A stretch of DNA of 24,299 nt from JAJDOJ01 sp034722015 (GTDB lineage: Bacteria; Pseudomonadota; Gammaproteobacteria; JAJDOJ01). A program made the translations under genes and the position numbers. The stretch spans positions 1 to 24,299 of the forward strand of contig JAYENI010000226.1 in assembly GCA_034722015.1 (NCBI GenBank), written 5' to 3'. The notes below the pieces were generated by a model that had not been told where the DNA came from, ran no database searches, and saw only the letters and a program-made list of their open reading frames with translations. This document shows, piece after piece, positions 8,680 to 15,422 of this stretch (its first letter is position 1; each line of letters begins with the position of its first letter).

Positions 8680-9283
8680 TGTAAAGACCGGGTTCGGCGG
8701 TACCTCGTTCAGCACCATGGGGAAGGCGCGCAGAAAACCGTCTTCATAAAACTCCTGGGGTCGCCAGGTATTTCCATAACGCATCGGCAGATAGAGCGTG
8801 AAAAGGAACGCACTCTGGATGAAACGGAGTTCATGATAGCGATCCCGATAGCCCCAGTTGAACTGTTCGAAATACGCCCTGAAAAGCCGGGGATACAGTA
8901 CGGCCGGACCTTCCCCGGCCAGCAGCGAACGGCAGTCGCGGCACAGGACGAATCGGCCCTTGTATATTCGGATCAGCCCTGCCAGTTCGGCCACCAGGCG
9001 GGCGACGTACAGGTCGAGCAAATTCTCATCTTTGTTGATGCCACCAAATCGTGTATTTTCATGGTAGGTCGCTTCGCTCCAATAGGCTATGGCGGCCTCC
9101 CGGCAGAACTTCTGTGGCAGGTTTCCCCTGGCGGTCGGTTTTAATCCCTGCTCGCCGATAGTCTCCGCCAGCAGACTGAAAAGGGTCAGTATCGGTGCTT
9201 TCGGGCTTGTATCGAGTACCTCGGGCCTCGGGAAAGCGGACCAGTTCCGGCGATGTAAACGGGACGTTCAGCATGCGATACAT
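8665..9283 (-). pseudogene. Body of a SEC-C gene: nonsense codon, frameshift and 3' truncation
   Basis: This is the continuation of the SEC-C gene that starts at 9538. The two parts are in the same frame and separated only by a TAA at 9293-9295, after which reading goes on P-E-Q-M-Y-R-M-L. In related proteins as I recall them, a Ser codon stands at that place. Reading continues to a 7-bp tandem duplication (9219-9232) that shifts the frame. After it, the other frame carries a continuous helical domain (from KAPILTLFSLLAETIGEQG through FCREAAIAYWSEATY and YKGRFVLCRDCR to FYEDGFLRAFPMVLNEV). The frame then runs into the solo element end and stops after VFTPYVI, without the family's C-terminal part. 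Base 8665 is the accidental stop. At least three independent lesions make it non-functional. Confidence 0.75.
9219..9232. repeat. 7-bp tandem duplication causing a frameshift
   Basis: CCTCGGG occurs twice directly in tandem (9219-9225 and 9226-9232). With both copies the minus-strand frame reads FPEARGTRY and loses the downstream domain. With one copy removed it reads F-P-E-V-L-D-T-S-P-K-A-P-I-L-T and joins the two protein-like frames cleanly. This is the pattern expected of replication slippage. Confidence 0.75.
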
Positions 9284-9292
9284 CTGTTCCGG

Positions 9293-9538
9293 TTAAAGCC
9301 CATGAAATTCATCAAGCGGTCTCTGATTCTGCTGTAGCGCAAGGTGCTCGACAAACGCCTGGGCTTCTTCCAGGGAATTGAATTGCTTCCCTTCCAGCGC
9401 CTGCCGTAGTTCTGTGGACACCCCTGTGACCCCATGGCAGGATGCATCAGATTGCTCCTTTCCCCGGCAACACTTCTTGAATTTTTTCCCACTGCCAAAG
9501 GGACAGGGATCGTTGCGGCCGATCGCCGGTATTTTCAT
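9293..9538 (-). CDS. SEC-C motif protein, remaining N-terminal ORF of the decayed gene
   Basis: An 81-aa open frame with a SEC-C zinc-binding motif near its N-terminus: GRNDPCPFGSGKKFKKCC (residues 7-24). The usual motif is CPCGSG; here the second Cys is Phe14, so one of the expected zinc ligands is missing. A helical tail follows (SLEEAQAFVEHLALQQNQ). I chose ATG 9538 because another frame ending KGKPTPMVP stops in an ATGA overlap there, which looks like the original upstream gene's end. The frame is also open to the PIN remnant start at 9640, so a 115-aa PIN-SEC-C fusion could be made. The TAA at 9293 is most likely a nonsense mutation, since the downstream sequence continues the protein in frame. 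A short product may still be made, but function is doubtful. Confidence 0.6.
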   Translation of the reverse strand: MKIPAIGRNDPCPFGSGKKFKKCCRGKEQSDASCHGVTGVSTELRQALEGKQFNSLEEAQAFVEHLALQQNQRPLDEFHGL

Positions 9539-9577
9539 GGGACCATCGGCGTAGGCTTGCCCTTGAGTCCCGCATCG

Positions 9578-9640
9578 ACAAGGCGGGCCGCTGAAGTAGA
9601 TACCGGAGATCAGTACATTCGTATCCAGTACGATCTTCAT
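9578..9640 (-). pseudogene. Remnant of a PIN-domain toxin (VapC-like), first ~20 codons
   Basis: The start codon overlaps the antitoxin stop (ATGA, 9637-9640), the usual arrangement of an antitoxin-toxin pair. The first residues MKIVLDTNVLISGIYFSGPP are a typical PIN-domain opening, with the first catalytic Asp in LDTNV. After GGPP-like sequence the similarity ends, and from about 9580 the DNA instead carries the tail of a different frame (RLVDAGLKGKPTPMVP, then stop). The other PIN acidic residues are absent, so no ribonuclease activity is expected. It is a deletion or recombination junction. Confidence 0.7.
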
Positions 9641-9900
9641 CGACGACCGCGCACCTCGGTGACGGCCTTCTTGAGGCCGGAGCGTTTCATGCCGGCTTTA
9701 CGTGCCTGTTGCCGGGCCTTGCGGAGTAACGAATCGAATTCGTCCATCGACGGCTGTGAGATCGTTTTCAGAATGACAGCGTCCTTTCCGGCAACTACAA
9801 CGAATTGCGAACCGGCTTCAAGCCCCAGGCGCTTGCGGATGTCCTCGGGGATCACGACCTGGCCTTTTGAGGACATTCGGGTGGTAGCGATTTCCGCCAT
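9637..9900 (-). CDS. AbrB/MazE/SpoVT-family antitoxin
   Basis: An 87-aa protein with a swapped-hairpin AbrB-type DNA-binding domain at residues 5-50: TTRMSSKGQVVIPEDIRKRLGL followed by GSQFVVV and DAVILK. The C-terminal half (DEFDSLLRKARQQARKAG) is a charged helix of the kind that binds and neutralises a toxin. I chose the ATG at 9900 (MAEIATTRMSS) rather than the longer frame, because the longer frame would translate through the palindrome and likely promoter. A perfect palindrome 20 bp upstream fits autorepression. The cognate PIN toxin gene overlaps by ATGA but is truncated, so this is now an orphan antitoxin. It could still act as a repressor or protect against related toxins. Confidence 0.9.
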   Translation of the reverse strand: MAEIATTRMSSKGQVVIPEDIRKRLGLEAGSQFVVVAGKDAVILKTISQPSMDEFDSLLRKARQQARKAGMKRSGLKKAVTEVRGRR

Positions 9901-9919
9901 GATGGTGCACCTGCTGATT

Positions 9920-9937
9920 AATCTTACTGGTAAGATT
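9920..9937. promoter_or_regulatory. Palindromic operator upstream of the antitoxin gene
   Basis: AATCTTAC-TG-GTAAGATT is a perfect 8-bp inverted repeat with a 2-bp centre, starting 20 bp upstream of the antitoxin ATG. Position and symmetry fit an autoregulatory operator of a toxin-antitoxin operon. This is inferred from location; no binding data are available. Confidence 0.55.
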
Positions 9938-9988
9938 TTGAGGAAAGCTGCAGGTTTAGTCAAGGGGATGTTTGCGTAATTCTATCGC

Positions 9989-10022
9989 GGCCGACCTGTG
10001 TCCACTAGGCGCGAGGTCGGCC
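9989..10022. repeat. Inverted repeat beside the tRNA fragment
   Basis: GGCCGACCT (9989-9997) and AGGTCGGCC (10014-10022) are perfect 9-bp arms around a 16-base loop. The hexamer GCGTAA occurs on both sides (9974-9979 and 10024-10029). There is no T-run for an intrinsic terminator. It lies between the antitoxin gene and the tRNA-Phe fragment and could be part of an attachment or recombination region. Confidence 0.45.
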
Positions 10023-10063
10023 TGCGTAACTTATTGAAAACAGGGATGCCAGGAATCGTTGCT

Positions 10064-10113
10064 GGCGCCTGAAAAGCCCCGTGTCGGCAGTTCGAATCTG
10101 TCCCTGGCCACCA
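10064..10113 (+). tRNA. 3' fragment of a tRNA-Phe gene (att-like remnant, not functional)
   Basis: This matches the 3' half of a bacterial tRNA-Phe gene. The anticodon loop CTGAAAA carries GAA (10069-10075), followed by stem side GCCCC, variable loop GTGTC, and T arm GGCAG-TTCGAAT-CTGTC (10086-10102). It ends with acceptor strand CCTGGCC, discriminator A and CCA (10103-10113). The 5' acceptor strand and D arm are missing: only ~10 bases separate a GCCAGG-like stretch from the anticodon stem, and that stem has a C-C mismatch. It cannot fold as a tRNA. Such 3' fragments are left when an integrase inserts an element at the end of a tRNA gene. In that case the element would lie on the left, with the intact tRNA-Phe further left outside the window. 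Confidence 0.7.
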
Positions 10114-10380
10114 CTCCAATCTCGATGATCTAGCAAAGGTCGAGAGTCAAGCGTCATCCCGTCCGTCGGTAGATTCCCGTTTACATCCTCCTGCCCCGTC
10201 GTCCTGGGCGAGAACGCGACTTCACCACGGACACGACTGGGAACCGGGCGATGTTCAGTGGCAGCCACTTGCGCCGGGTTTTTCTGTATATTCCATGGTT
10301 GTGCGGTGGGCCGGGGATTCCGGTTCACCGGTGGGATTTCCGCATAACGACCGACGGGCAAGCCACATGACAGGGTTCGC
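10114..10380. other. Leader region before the radical SAM genes
   Basis: No gene seen. A TATATT at about 10287-10292 could be a -10 box for the radical SAM operon, but no well-spaced -35 is visible. The minus-strand open frame here is an artefact (see the rejected items). Confidence 0.35.
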
Positions 10381-11802
10381 GTGAAAGTTGTTCTGATTTC
10401 TCCCAAGGGTCCGCTCTACCGCCGAAAGGGAGGAATATTCAGGAAGTCGCTGCGCTATCAACCGCTGACGCTGACGACCCTGGCCGCGCTGATTCCACCG
10501 GAGCTCGATGTGTCGATCGAGTTGATCGACGAAGGCATACGGGAGATTCCTGAAACACTCGAGGCCGATCTGATCGGGATGACGGTCATTACGGGTACGG
10601 CGACAAGGGCGTACGATCTGTCCACCCGTTTTCGCGACAGGGGGATCCCTGTCGTGCTGGGCGGTCCCCATGTGACGTTGATGCCGGATGAGGCGTCGCA
10701 GATGGCGAATGCCATCTGTACCGGTTACGCGGAGGAAACCTGGCCGCAACTGCTGCGCGACTTCGCGGCTGGACGCATGCGCAAGGTCTACTGCCAGGCG
10801 GATGACTTTGCATTTCCCGCGGACAGTCCTTTTGCGCGCCGCGATCTTTTCGATTCCCGCGATTTTCTCACCCAGGCGGTCTTCGAGGCGACGCGCTCCT
10901 GCGCTCATGACTGTGAGTTCTGCGTGGCGCCTGCCGCGTGGGGCAGAAAACAGCTCCAGAAGCCCGTCGGATGGGTCATCGAGGACATCCGTCGCGTCGG
11001 CCGGAAGAAGATCATTTTTATCGATCTCAATCTGGTATCCGATACCGGCTACGCAAGGGAACTGTTTCGCGCCCTGATTCCCCTGAATGTTCATTGGTAT
11101 GGACTTTCCACCGTCCTGATCGCGCATGACACCGGGCTGATGGAGCTGATGGCGCGCAGCGGCTGCAAGGGGCTGTTGCTGGGTCTGGAGACGATTTCCA
11201 CGGAGAGCCTGAAAGATGCCGGAAAGCGTTTCAATGCATCGGTCGGCTACCGGAAGCTGATCGCGGACCTGCACCATCTGGGCATCTCGGTCCAGGGCTG
11301 CTTTGTGTTCGGGCTCGATCACGATTCCCCCGACGTATTCGATTCGACCGTCGAGTTCGCCGTCGATGCGGGGATCGACCTGCCACGCTTTGCGGTGTTG
11401 ACACCGTTTCCCGGCACGCCACTCTACCTGCGCCTGGACGCAGAGGGCCGCATCCTGACGAAGGACTGGGAGCTTTATGACGGGCAACACGTCGTGTTCA
11501 CCCCCCGGCAGATGACGGTTGGCGAACTGGCCGAGGGCCATGAACGCGCCTGGCGGGTGGTCTATAGCCGGAAGGCGATAGGCAGGCGACTGTGGCGCGC
11601 GCGAAATTTCAGCGCGCTCGCGATCAGCGCCAATCTCGGCTACCGCTTTTACGCCCGCAATCTGCAGCGCTTCTACACCTGCGATCTGCCGGTCCATCCC
11701 GTGCTGCCCAATCCGGTCGCGGGTTGGCGCGGGACGCCGATTGTCGCCAGGGACGCCGGGCGTACATCCTGCACCGAAAACCGGCGTATATGCGGCGGTT
11801 AA
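10381..11802 (+). CDS. B12-binding-domain-type radical SAM protein 1
   Basis: A 473-aa radical SAM enzyme. The N-terminal ~150 residues form a Rossmann-like domain of the cobalamin-binding type (MKVVLISPKG, then VVLGGPHVTLMPDEA near residues 91-105), but no DxHxxG cobalamin-ligand motif is visible. The radical SAM core carries C174-x3-C178-x2-C181 (SCAHDCEFC) for the 4Fe-4S cluster, then GLLLGLETIS and the TPFPGTPLYLRL segment typical of this subgroup. Members methylate or rearrange unreactive carbons, often in lipid or natural-product pathways; the substrate here is unknown. The start is GTG at 10381 with GGG about six bases before it. The gene overlaps the next radical SAM gene by 13 bp, and the two proteins are clear paralogues. 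Confidence 0.93.
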   Translation: MKVVLISPKGPLYRRKGGIFRKSLRYQPLTLTTLAALIPPELDVSIELIDEGIREIPETLEADLIGMTVITGTATRAYDLSTRFRDRGIPVVLGGPHVTLMPDEASQMANAICTGYAEETWPQLLRDFAAGRMRKVYCQADDFAFPADSPFARRDLFDSRDFLTQAVFEATRSCAHDCEFCVAPAAWGRKQLQKPVGWVIEDIRRVGRKKIIFIDLNLVSDTGYARELFRALIPLNVHWYGLSTVLIAHDTGLMELMARSGCKGLLLGLETISTESLKDAGKRFNASVGYRKLIADLHHLGISVQGCFVFGLDHDSPDVFDSTVEFAVDAGIDLPRFAVLTPFPGTPLYLRLDAEGRILTKDWELYDGQHVVFTPRQMTVGELAEGHERAWRVVYSRKAIGRRLWRARNFSALAISANLGYRFYARNLQRFYTCDLPVHPVLPNPVAGWRGTPIVARDAGRTSCTENRRICGG

Positions 11803-13148
11803 CCATCGTTCATCCCGCGATCGGGCACAGGCGGGGGGAGCGCTATATCCGTTCGTGGCAGATGGAACCGCTCCCCGCCGCCGTCATCGCCGGCCTGACG
11901 CCGGAAGACATCGACGTGCGTTTCCATGACGACCGGATGGAGTCGATTCCCTACGACGAGCCGACCGATGCCGTCGTATTGTCCGTCGAGACCTATACGG
12001 CCAGGCGCGCCTACCAGATCGCCACCGAATATCGGCAGCGTGGCGTACCGGTGGTCTTCGGCGGATTTCACCCGACCCTCGTCCCCGATGAGTGCGAGCG
12101 ATTCGCGGAGGGCATTGTCGTCGGCGAAGCAGAGGGTGTGTGGCCGGAGGTGATCGATGATCTGCGTCATGGCGCCTTGCGAAAACGTTACCAGGCAACC
12201 GAACGACCGTCGCTTTCGGATATTCGGCTGGATCGTTCCGTTTTTGCGGGCAAACGTTATCTTCCGCTTGGGCTGGTGGAAACCGGTCGGGGTTGCCGCT
12301 TTCCCTGTGATTTTTGCGCGATCCAGCGGTTTTTCGGACGCACCCACCGGTATCGGCCGGTGGATTCGGTGATTGCGGAACTGACAGCCCTCCGCGAGCG
12401 GGTCAGATTCTTTTTCTTTGTCGATGATAATTTCGCCGGGAATTTCCAGGCCGCAAAACCACTGCTGGACGAGTTGGCAAAACTTCGTATCCGCTGGGTG
12501 ACGCAGATGAGCATCAACGCCGCGCACGATGAGGAATTTCTCGACCTGCTGGCGCGCAGCGGATGCAAGGGGGTTCTCATCGGATTCGAGACCCTCGATG
12601 CGGATAACCTGAAATCCATGGGCAAGCGGTTTAACGCGATGAAGGGGGGTTATCCGCAGGCGTTGCGGAATCTGCGGCGGTACGGGATCCGCGTCTACGG
12701 GACCTTTATCTTCGGGTATGACAATGACAATCTCGAGACCTTCGACGAAACCGTGGATTTCGCCCTGGAACAGAACCTCTATATCGCGGCCTTCAATCAC
12801 CTGACGCCATTTCCGGGAACGGCACTCTACGAGAGACTCGTCCTCGAAAACCGGTTGCGCTATGACCGTTGGTGGCTGGATGACCGCTACCGCTACAACG
12901 ACCTGCCGTTCTTCCCGCGACGGTTGACACCCGGGCAGGTGACGGAGAATTGCGTGGCCGCGCGACGCCGTTTCTACAGCTGGAAGAGCATCCTGCACCG
13001 GGGTTTCGACAAGACCAACCGCGGCGACCTGTTCATGTTCCGCAATTTCTTTCCCATCAACCTGATGCATCGGGGCGAGGTCGCCCAGCGCAACGGTTAC
13101 CCGCTCGGCGACGAGACCTGGAAGGGTGAGTTGCTGGAGGCTGGCTGA
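11790..13148 (+). CDS. B12-binding-domain-type radical SAM protein 2
   Basis: A 452-aa paralogue of the preceding gene. The start is ATG 11790, inside the end of the first gene; longer frames would run through that gene and add basic low-complexity sequence. It has an N-terminal Rossmann-like domain (VVFGGFHPTLVPDEC, about residues 88-102), cluster ligands C169-x3-C173-x2-C176 (GCRFPCDFC), a GVLIGFETLD strand and a TPFPGTALYERL segment. It shares ARSGCKG and MGKRFNA-like blocks with protein 1, so the pair probably arose by duplication. The overlapping arrangement suggests co-translation and possibly a two-step or heteromeric reaction. Its 3' end faces the oppositely oriented PAP2 operon, 94 bp away, with no clear terminator between. 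Confidence 0.93.
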   Translation: MRRLTIVHPAIGHRRGERYIRSWQMEPLPAAVIAGLTPEDIDVRFHDDRMESIPYDEPTDAVVLSVETYTARRAYQIATEYRQRGVPVVFGGFHPTLVPDECERFAEGIVVGEAEGVWPEVIDDLRHGALRKRYQATERPSLSDIRLDRSVFAGKRYLPLGLVETGRGCRFPCDFCAIQRFFGRTHRYRPVDSVIAELTALRERVRFFFFVDDNFAGNFQAAKPLLDELAKLRIRWVTQMSINAAHDEEFLDLLARSGCKGVLIGFETLDADNLKSMGKRFNAMKGGYPQALRNLRRYGIRVYGTFIFGYDNDNLETFDETVDFALEQNLYIAAFNHLTPFPGTALYERLVLENRLRYDRWWLDDRYRYNDLPFFPRRLTPGQVTENCVAARRRFYSWKSILHRGFDKTNRGDLFMFRNFFPINLMHRGEVAQRNGYPLGDETWKGELLEAG

Positions 13149-13242
13149 GTCTTCAGGCCGGCAGCATTTCCTTTCGACAGGGCACAGTAGATGGTCGTTT
13201 GTCGCGCCCGGTTCGGAGAACGCGCGGTCGAGGCGCGCGCCT

Positions 13243-13950
13243 TCAATCCGGGTTCGTCGTCTCCACAACCACGGGACGCCGGGTTGCGGAGTGACCTTGC
13301 CTGGCCACATTGGCCGGGTGAGTCAATCGGCGCCAGTACCGTGTGCCCCAGCCCGCCAGAAGCACGCCACCGGCGATATCCAGCAGGTTGTGTTCGTGTA
13401 TCGTCATGGCGGATACGGCGACGGCGAACGCCCAGAGCACCAGAAGCCCTGCCTGCCAGTCGCGGGCGTAGTGAGCCAGCACGAAGGCGCTCGTAAAGGC
13501 GAAACAGACATGCAGAGACGGCAGTTGGTTGTTGTGAAGATTCAGGGTGTCGGCGATGAGAAAAATGTGCGGCAGTGCCTCGTTCCCGTACCGGGGCGGA
13601 TAGTTGCTGATCACCGGAAAAAGCAGGAAAAACGCCGCGCCGATCGCGGTTTGGATGCAAAGCACCCTGACGAGGCAACGGATTTCCTTTTTCTCCCTGA
13701 TGACGAACAGGGCCAATATCATCATCCAGACCAGTGAGGCGTATACCAGGGCGGACCACGGAAGAAACGGGACGGCCTTTTCCCACTCGAAACCGACGTT
13801 GAATCGCCAGGGCACGAAATCGGACAGCCACGCCGCGCCACCAAAGAACAGGTAAAAGAACCCAAGAAAAAAGACCGCAGGTCCGCCCCTGTCGCCCAGT
13901 TTGGCCGCGCCGGGCCAGTGGAGAAATGTCGGGATCTCAGGGGGTGCCAT
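13243..13950 (-). CDS. PAP2-superfamily membrane phosphatase (Aur1-like type)
   Basis: A 235-aa integral membrane protein with about six hydrophobic segments. Catalytic motifs of the PAP2 superfamily are seen: NNQLPSLHVCF (residues 141-150, His147) and HEHNLLDIAGG (His187 with Asp191), in the PSLH...Hx3D form used by inositolphosphotransferase/Aur1-like members. The usual Ser-Arg of motif 3 reads Ser-Ala. Such enzymes remove or transfer phosphate groups on lipids at the membrane. It is the last gene of the five-gene operon and overlaps the desaturase stop by 14 bp. This fits a role in making or releasing a lipid intermediate; the actual substrate cannot be read from the sequence. Confidence 0.9.
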   Translation of the reverse strand: MAPPEIPTFLHWPGAAKLGDRGGPAVFFLGFFYLFFGGAAWLSDFVPWRFNVGFEWEKAVPFLPWSALVYASLVWMMILALFVIREKKEIRCLVRVLCIQTAIGAAFFLLFPVISNYPPRYGNEALPHIFLIADTLNLHNNQLPSLHVCFAFTSAFVLAHYARDWQAGLLVLWAFAVAVSAMTIHEHNLLDIAGGVLLAGWGTRYWRRLTHPANVARQGHSATRRPVVVETTNPD

Positions 13951-14839
13951 CCAGCGCCACCGGGGCCGGCTCGGGATTCGGTCGGGGTCCCGCCCAGAGG
14001 CTCAGATACTGTCTCCAGTAGGGACTCGGCGGCCTGCTCGCCTTGCCCAGTTCGGGGAGTTCCTGCCAGTGCGCGTGCGGGTGATTGTGGTGGACGAGGT
14101 CCCATTGCCCGTTGAGAAAGATCCCGCCCATCAGGCGGCTCACTGTCAGATTCCACGCGCCATTCACCACATCCCTGGGCGAGAAGGCGTGCGTGACATA
14201 TTGACGTGTCGACCAGTTGAACCAGAACGCCGCGTACAGAATCAGGACGGAAAGCGGGTCGAGGTCGAGCGCCAGCCAGGCGGCCACCCAGAAGCAGAGT
14301 CCCAGCAGGACTTCCGACCGTATTTTTCTGACCACCCAGTCGTTGAAGAGTCCGCGGTCGAACAGGATGGAAGACGATTTCGCAACACGCCAGGGCTTCA
14401 GTCTGAACACGCCCGGTACCAGCGCCATGAGCAGTGAACCTGCCGGAATAATCGGGGGATAGAATCCCACAAGGATGCTGTACCACTGGGCGTACTTGAT
14501 CAGAAGGTTGTCGTCCGGATAGTAGTAGTCAAACATCTCTCCATCGGTCCGGTTGTTCCTGTGATGCGCCTGGTGCGTCACTTCCAGAAAGGAAAACGAG
14601 GCGGGGAACAGCCAGCCGGCCAGCGCGCCAAGGAGGTTGTTCACGCGACGCTCGGAATGGAGATTGTGATGGCTGGCCTCGTGGATCAGCGCATAGTTGG
14701 TCAGGCCTAGAAACGCAAAGGCCACCGTCGAGAGAAGGAAAACGATCCCCTCACTGTGTGAGCCCGCCCAGAGAAGGAACAGCAGTGCCGCGGGTACCCC
14801 GAGGCCGATGACGAGATTCTGCCGATCGATGTCAGGCAT
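13937..14839 (-). CDS. Membrane fatty acid desaturase/hydroxylase family protein
   Basis: A 300-aa member of the membrane di-iron desaturase family. All three histidine boxes are present: HEASHHNLH (residues 53-61), HQAHHRNN (89-96) and HHNHPHAHW (250-258), with hydrophobic segments around 10-50, 65-85, 115-145 and 175-210. The family desaturates, hydroxylates or ketolates lipid chains, sphingoid bases or carotenoids using O2 and an electron donor. The first box, HExSHHxLH, is closer to general desaturases than to CrtW ketolases, but I cannot fix the substrate. No reductase or ferredoxin partner is encoded nearby. The gene overlaps the upstream SnoaL-like gene by 8 bp and the downstream PAP2 gene by 14 bp. 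Confidence 0.92.
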   Translation of the reverse strand: MPDIDRQNLVIGLGVPAALLFLLWAGSHSEGIVFLLSTVAFAFLGLTNYALIHEASHHNLHSERRVNNLLGALAGWLFPASFSFLEVTHQAHHRNNRTDGEMFDYYYPDDNLLIKYAQWYSILVGFYPPIIPAGSLLMALVPGVFRLKPWRVAKSSSILFDRGLFNDWVVRKIRSEVLLGLCFWVAAWLALDLDPLSVLILYAAFWFNWSTRQYVTHAFSPRDVVNGAWNLTVSRLMGGIFLNGQWDLVHHNHPHAHWQELPELGKASRPPSPYWRQYLSLWAGPRPNPEPAPVALDGTP

Positions 14840-15422
14840 TGGATTTACGTCTGCGCCCGATCAGGAAACCGATGACGAGACCGGCAATGGCCGAGACGCC
14901 GGAGAACATGGCAAGGTTGTTTCTCGCGCTGCGGGCCAGGGGATTGTCAAACAGGTTGGACGAGAACTGGAGTTGCAGGACCTTCCAGTCACCGGAGCGC
15001 TTTTCCAGTGTGACGGTCCATTTGGCATCGACGACCATTTCCGAACCATTGACGAAAACAAAGGTATCCCGGGTTGATCCGTCCGCGACCGCGATGTGGC
15101 CGATGAATCGGGCGGGCGCCCCTACCGCTGCCTTCGTGGTGTAGTCGCTGAGAATGGGGTTGGTGCTTCCGAGCGTTTTGTCGAAGTACGCGCGGGCCTC
15201 GTCGATCCCGCGGGTGACCTCGCCATTGAGGAAGACGATCACGACATCCTCGTCCAGCAGCGGCACGACGCGCTCGAATGCCTTTTCGTTGAGCGCCGAT
15301 TCGATGAACGCCAGTTTCTCCAGCAGCACGGCCCGCTCGGCATCGTGATCTTCGTCAGCCAGGATCTGCGCCGATCCCGATAGCAGCACAAACGCGATGG
15401 CCGCCTTCATAAAAAGGTTCAT
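14832..15422 (-). CDS. Exported SnoaL/DUF4440-like protein with C-terminal membrane anchor
   Basis: A 196-aa protein with an N-terminal signal peptide (MNLFMKAAIAFVLLSGSAQILA, cleavage likely near residue 22). A single NTF2/SnoaL-like alpha+beta domain covers about residues 25-145 (FIESALNEKAFERVVPLL, then VVIVFLNGEVTRGIDEA, and a late WTVTLEKRSGDWKVLQLQF strand pair). A hydrophobic C-terminal segment rich in Gly (SGVSAIAGLVIGFLIG) is followed by RRRK, so the domain would sit in the periplasm anchored to the inner membrane. SnoaL-type folds are small-molecule binding or isomerase scaffolds. The start ATG overlaps the hydrolase stop by four bases. Being exported, it may handle the hydrophobic product of the neighbouring enzymes; that is inference. 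Confidence 0.85.
   Translation of the reverse strand: MNLFMKAAIAFVLLSGSAQILADEDHDAERAVLLEKLAFIESALNEKAFERVVPLLDEDVVIVFLNGEVTRGIDEARAYFDKTLGSTNPILSDYTTKAAVGAPARFIGHIAVADGSTRDTFVFVNGSEMVVDAKWTVTLEKRSGDWKVLQLQFSSNLFDNPLARSARNNLAMFSGVSAIAGLVIGFLIGRRRKSNA

Noticed and set aside
10005..10406. Minus-strand open frame containing GQIRTADTGLFRR
   Set aside because: This peptide is the well-known false translation of tRNA sequence; the region is the tRNA-Phe fragment and leader.
10255..11697. Long minus-strand open frame opposite the first radical SAM gene
   Set aside because: The plus strand has a full enzyme with conserved motifs; the antisense frame shows no family features and is a high-GC shadow.
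13149..13242. Bidirectional terminator between the converging operons
   Set aside because: Only short GC-rich inverted repeats without T-runs; nothing strong enough to call.
11799..13310. Long minus-strand open frame opposite the second radical SAM gene
   Set aside because: Same reason: shadow of a well-supported gene.
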